A DNA stretch of 64,000 bases from positions 124,001 through 188,000 of the forward strand of contig CANFXC010000001.1 in assembly GCA_947450765.1 (NCBI GenBank), read 5' to 3'. The stretch is from Comamonadaceae bacterium (GTDB lineage: Bacteria; Pseudomonadota; Gammaproteobacteria; Burkholderiales; Burkholderiaceae_C). The translations under genes and the position numbers were made by a program. Under the pieces are notes generated by a model. That model searched no databases. It had not been told where the DNA came from and worked only from the letters and a program-made list of their open reading frames with translations. Position 1 is the first letter of the stretch. Each line of letters opens with the position of its first letter. Positions 61,377 to 64,000 of this stretch are shown here, piece after piece.

Positions 61377-62945
61377 ATGAACACGACGACATCCACTCAA
61401 GCAGACTGCACTCAGCAAGCCAAGCGGCCGAATATTCTGTTCATCACCACCGACCAGCAGCGCGCAGATTGCATCGGCTATGAAAACCCCTTACTGAAAA
61501 CGCCGCACCTGGATGCACTGGCACGTGCGGGAACTCACTTTTCTAACTGCATCACGCCCAGCATTGTTTGCCAGCCAGCACGTGCCTCCATTTTGACTGG
61601 CAGCCTGCCATTGACGCATGGCGTTTGGGACAACGGAGTCGATCTTGATCCGGCCGTAGGGCAGCAAGGCATGGCGGCTAAGTTGGCCGCCAGTGGCTAC
61701 GCCACGGCATTCATAGGGAAGGCACATTTTTCTTCAAAGATCACCTTTGCGCCCACAGGCACACCTGAGTGCCGGAAAAGTGCGCCGGACTACCCTGACG
61801 ACTGGTTTGGTCCCTACATGGGTTTTGACCACGTCGAGCTAGCTGCTTTAGGGAAGTTCCATCGCAACCGTTTGCCACAGGACGCGCCGACCATTCATCG
61901 CTTCGAGCACTGGCTTTTGAGTCATCCTAACGCTTTGGAGTTATGGAAAAGCAGCTCTACAGAAGGCAGTGGCGCCGCGCAGACTTGGGATTCAGGCTTA
62001 CCTGCAGAGTGGCACAGCAGCGCCTGGGTGGCCGACCAAACTCTGGCTCTTTTACACAGTCGCAAGGACGAGGCTAAGCCCTTCTTCGCATGGGCCTCTT
62101 TCCCCGACCCACACCACCCTTTTGATTGCCCCGCGCCGTGGAACTCGATGTACGATCCGGCCGACATGGCGCTACCAGCGCACCGCACGCTCGACCTAGA
62201 CAAGCGGCCATGGTGGCACCGCGCCGCGCTGGAAGGTTCGCCGCAGATCGCTGACCCAGAGTTGGCCAAGTTCCGATCTGAAGGCTTCAAGGTACCGCCA
62301 CAAACAGACCAGCAACTCGCCGAGATGACGGCCAATTACTACGGCATGATCTCTCACGTTGATCACCATATTGGGCGCATTCTGGAAGGCCTGAAACAGG
62401 CAGGTCTGTCTGACAACACCCTCATCATTTTCGCCAGCGACCACGGCGACATGCTGGGAGATCACGGCCTGTACCTCAAGGGCCCGATGTTTTACGAGGG
62501 CGTTTTGCGGGTCCCCTTGATCGTCGCAGGCCCCGGGATTCCGGTTGATCAGACCATCGACACGCCCGTGTCCACGATCGACCTGGCCGCTACCTTGTTG
62601 CAAAGTGCGGGTCTGACCTGTGCCAGCGAGCAAAGCCGTTCACTGCACCCCGTGATGCACCGCAAGGAAACACGCGAATGCGCCTGGAGTGAGTGGCAAG
62701 TGCATCCGGCTCGGCTGGGCGTGGCCCTTGAGCTTCGGGCAGTGCGCACTGCAAGATACAGCTACACACTTGAACTCGGCTCGGGCAGCGGTGAACTGTA
62801 TGACTTGCAGAAAGACCCGCAGCAACTCGTCAACCGCTTTGATGATCCGGATTGGGGGGATGTGCGCACACACATGCAGGACTTGCTGATGGCGCGACCG
62901 GGCCCTGTGCGCGTGGTACAGACTGAGCCCGTAGGAATTGCCTGA
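61377..62945 (+). CDS. type I sulfatase, formylglycine-dependent
   Basis: The protein has 522 residues from MNTTTSTQADC. PNILFITTDQQRADC holds the first metal-binding Asp residues. C65 in CQPARASILTG is the CxPxR site that is oxidised to formylglycine. DPHHPFDCP and FASDHGDMLGDHGLYLKG add further metal and substrate residues. It resembles choline-sulfatase and related aryl/alkyl sulfatases. There is no signal peptide, so it acts in the cytoplasm on an imported sulfate ester. No formylglycine-generating enzyme is visible in the window. It overlaps the next gene by TGATG. Confidence 0.9.
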   Translation: MNTTTSTQADCTQQAKRPNILFITTDQQRADCIGYENPLLKTPHLDALARAGTHFSNCITPSIVCQPARASILTGSLPLTHGVWDNGVDLDPAVGQQGMAAKLAASGYATAFIGKAHFSSKITFAPTGTPECRKSAPDYPDDWFGPYMGFDHVELAALGKFHRNRLPQDAPTIHRFEHWLLSHPNALELWKSSSTEGSGAAQTWDSGLPAEWHSSAWVADQTLALLHSRKDEAKPFFAWASFPDPHHPFDCPAPWNSMYDPADMALPAHRTLDLDKRPWWHRAALEGSPQIADPELAKFRSEGFKVPPQTDQQLAEMTANYYGMISHVDHHIGRILEGLKQAGLSDNTLIIFASDHGDMLGDHGLYLKGPMFYEGVLRVPLIVAGPGIPVDQTIDTPVSTIDLAATLLQSAGLTCASEQSRSLHPVMHRKETRECAWSEWQVHPARLGVALELRAVRTARYSYTLELGSGSGELYDLQKDPQQLVNRFDDPDWGDVRTHMQDLLMARPGPVRVVQTEPVGIA

Positions 62946-63526
62946 TGACAACGACCTTGAACGTCGGCAGAACGTGTTCATTCTGGCTGGCCATCGTTCT
63001 AACTTTGGGACCACTGTCTGCGCATGCGCAATGCACGGGGATGTTGGAATCGCTAGACCGGTTGGAGTCAATGGTAAGTGCAGAAAACACCGCCCGCAAT
63101 GCGTTGGCAACGATCCGCCGCAACGCACAGGACTGGAAGAATCTGCTGCTGCGAGGTCGTGATGCCAACGAGCGCCAGACCATGCAGACCCGCTTTGACA
63201 CGCAGGCAAAAACCTATGTGGCTCGACTGTTGCACCTAAGGGACCAAATGAGTCAGCTCAGCCTAGCGCTTGATCGCCTAGACGTACTGGACCGGGAACA
63301 ACTCAAATTATTTGACAAGTACCGTGCGGCACTGGCGCGACACGGCGTGGACTCCTTAGAGGCTGCGGCAGCGGCAGACCGTGAAGTTCAAGGCGCGGAT
63401 GTCATCACCTTCAGGACACTTGAGCAGACCATTGAGGTGCTCTCTGCCAGCAACCTCACGCAGTTTCAAACAGTGCGTCAGAGCATGCGCAATTGCCAAG
63501 CCCTGAACACACCCACTCCAAAATAA
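62945..63526 (+). CDS. secreted helical protein resembling a chemoreceptor sensor domain
   Basis: The protein has 193 residues. A signal peptide ends in LSAHAQ, and the mature part is helical with the segment RNAQDWKNLLLRGRDANERQTM. That segment resembles the N-terminal periplasmic helix of many methyl-accepting proteins (the QxQEWKNxLLRG pattern). No HAMP or signalling domain follows: the protein ends at residue 193. Two Cys (QCTGM and RNCQAL) could pair. The gene overlaps the sulfatase stop (TGATG) and is 8 bp before the thiamine-diphosphate enzyme gene, so it belongs to the cluster. Confidence 0.65.
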   Translation: MTTTLNVGRTCSFWLAIVLTLGPLSAHAQCTGMLESLDRLESMVSAENTARNALATIRRNAQDWKNLLLRGRDANERQTMQTRFDTQAKTYVARLLHLRDQMSQLSLALDRLDVLDREQLKLFDKYRAALARHGVDSLEAAAAADREVQGADVITFRTLEQTIEVLSASNLTQFQTVRQSMRNCQALNTPTPK

Positions 63527-63534
63527 CACCCCCC

Positions 63535-64000
63535 ATGGAAACCAACTCAGCGCCTACGGGCGCGACATTGCTGATTGATGCGCTGGCAGCGCAAGGCGTC
63601 GACACCATTTTTTGCGTGCCCGGCGAAAGCTATCTGGCAGCCGTGAATGCGCTCTATGACCATCGTGACGACATTCAACTGGTTGTGTGCCGCCACGAAG
63701 GCTCAGCCACCTTCATGGCTGAGGCTCATGCGAAAGCGACTGGGCGGCCCGGGGTGTGCTTTGTAACGCGCGCGCCTGGTGCTACGCAAGCCTCTATTGG
63801 CTTACACACCGCTCACCAAGATTCGACCCCCTTGATACTTTTCATTGGTCAAGTCAGCCGTGACTTCATGGAGCGCGAAGCCTTTCAGGAAGTGGATTAC
63901 CGGCGCATGTTTGAGCCGGTGACGAAGTGGGTCGCGCAGATTGATGATCCAGCGCGAGTCCCGGAGATGGTGAGCCGGGCCTTCCATGTGGCGCTGTCCG
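63535..64000 (+). CDS. thiamine diphosphate enzyme, acetolactate-synthase-like, cut by window end
   Basis: Reading from ATG 63535 gives 155 residues: TLLIDALAAQGVDTIFCVPGESYLA, then VVCRHEGSATFMAEAHAKATGRPGV with the catalytic Glu that activates thiamine diphosphate, and GQVSRDFMEREAFQEVDY. This is the N-terminal Pyr domain of the acetolactate synthase/glyoxylate carboligase/sulfoacetaldehyde acetyltransferase family. The missing C-terminal part is needed to choose among them. No stop codon is in the window, so the ORF track omits it. Confidence 0.88.
   Translation, partial: METNSAPTGATLLIDALAAQGVDTIFCVPGESYLAAVNALYDHRDDIQLVVCRHEGSATFMAEAHAKATGRPGVCFVTRAPGATQASIGLHTAHQDSTPLILFIGQVSRDFMEREAFQEVDYRRMFEPVTKWVAQIDDPARVPEMVSRAFHVALS

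Overview
The window looks like part of a Burkholderiales chromosome, most likely Comamonadaceae. This is inferred from protein-level resemblance, a moderately high GC content, many LysR regulators, several Bug/TctC-type binding proteins without membrane partners, and the typical betaproteobacterial formate dehydrogenase operon. No rRNA, tRNA, CRISPR array, insertion sequence or prophage was seen. Almost all long ORFs antisense to the genes listed here are GC-driven shadows.

Layout. 0-4.3 kb holds housekeeping genes: CorC-like membrane protein (cut by the window edge), apaH, rhlE, a lipoprotein and a small unknown gene. 4.3-7.4 kb holds dcd, guanine deaminase and the 7-deazaguanine genes queD-like/queE, with a structured leader before queE. 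7.4-21.8 kb is a purine uptake and breakdown region: an MFS carrier, adenine deaminase, a BMP-type nucleoside ABC transporter, a LysR regulator, xanthine dehydrogenase XdhAB, an Nramp-like carrier and a Tsx/OmpK-type outer-membrane channel behind a good sigma-54 promoter. XdhC (37 kb) and urate hydroxylase PuuD (33-34 kb) complete the route. The chain adenine/guanine to hypoxanthine/xanthine to urate to 5-hydroxyisourate is therefore encoded in pieces across the window.

21.8-27.6 kb is a tartrate cluster: glycerate kinase, D-tartrate dehydratase, a TctC-type binding protein, tartrate dehydrogenase and a divergent LysR gene. 27.6-33.3 kb is a second catabolic cluster: LysR, maleate isomerase, a TctC-type binding protein and a two-subunit Tat-exported molybdenum hydroxylase of unknown substrate. 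34.7-45.4 kb is mixed: a VirK/YbjX protein, LysR, a small unknown gene with a near-consensus promoter, xdhC, serS, ispH, an FKBP, a non-coding stretch with a large perfect inverted repeat, radC, Smr, truncated globin and a lone FtsX-type permease.

45.4-56.2 kb, read on the minus strand, is one long membrane formate dehydrogenase operon: DUF3305, DUF3306, polyferredoxin, TorD-like chaperone, small Tat protein, alpha, beta, small lipoprotein, gamma, a secreted unknown and FdhD.

56.3-64 kb is a third catabolic cluster running off the window end: LysR, two TctC-type binding proteins, an HpaE-like aldehyde dehydrogenase, a formylglycine sulfatase, a secreted chemoreceptor-like domain and a thiamine diphosphate enzyme. 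Its substrate is not known to me, and it is the best candidate here for an undescribed pathway. The queE leader is the best candidate for an undescribed RNA element.
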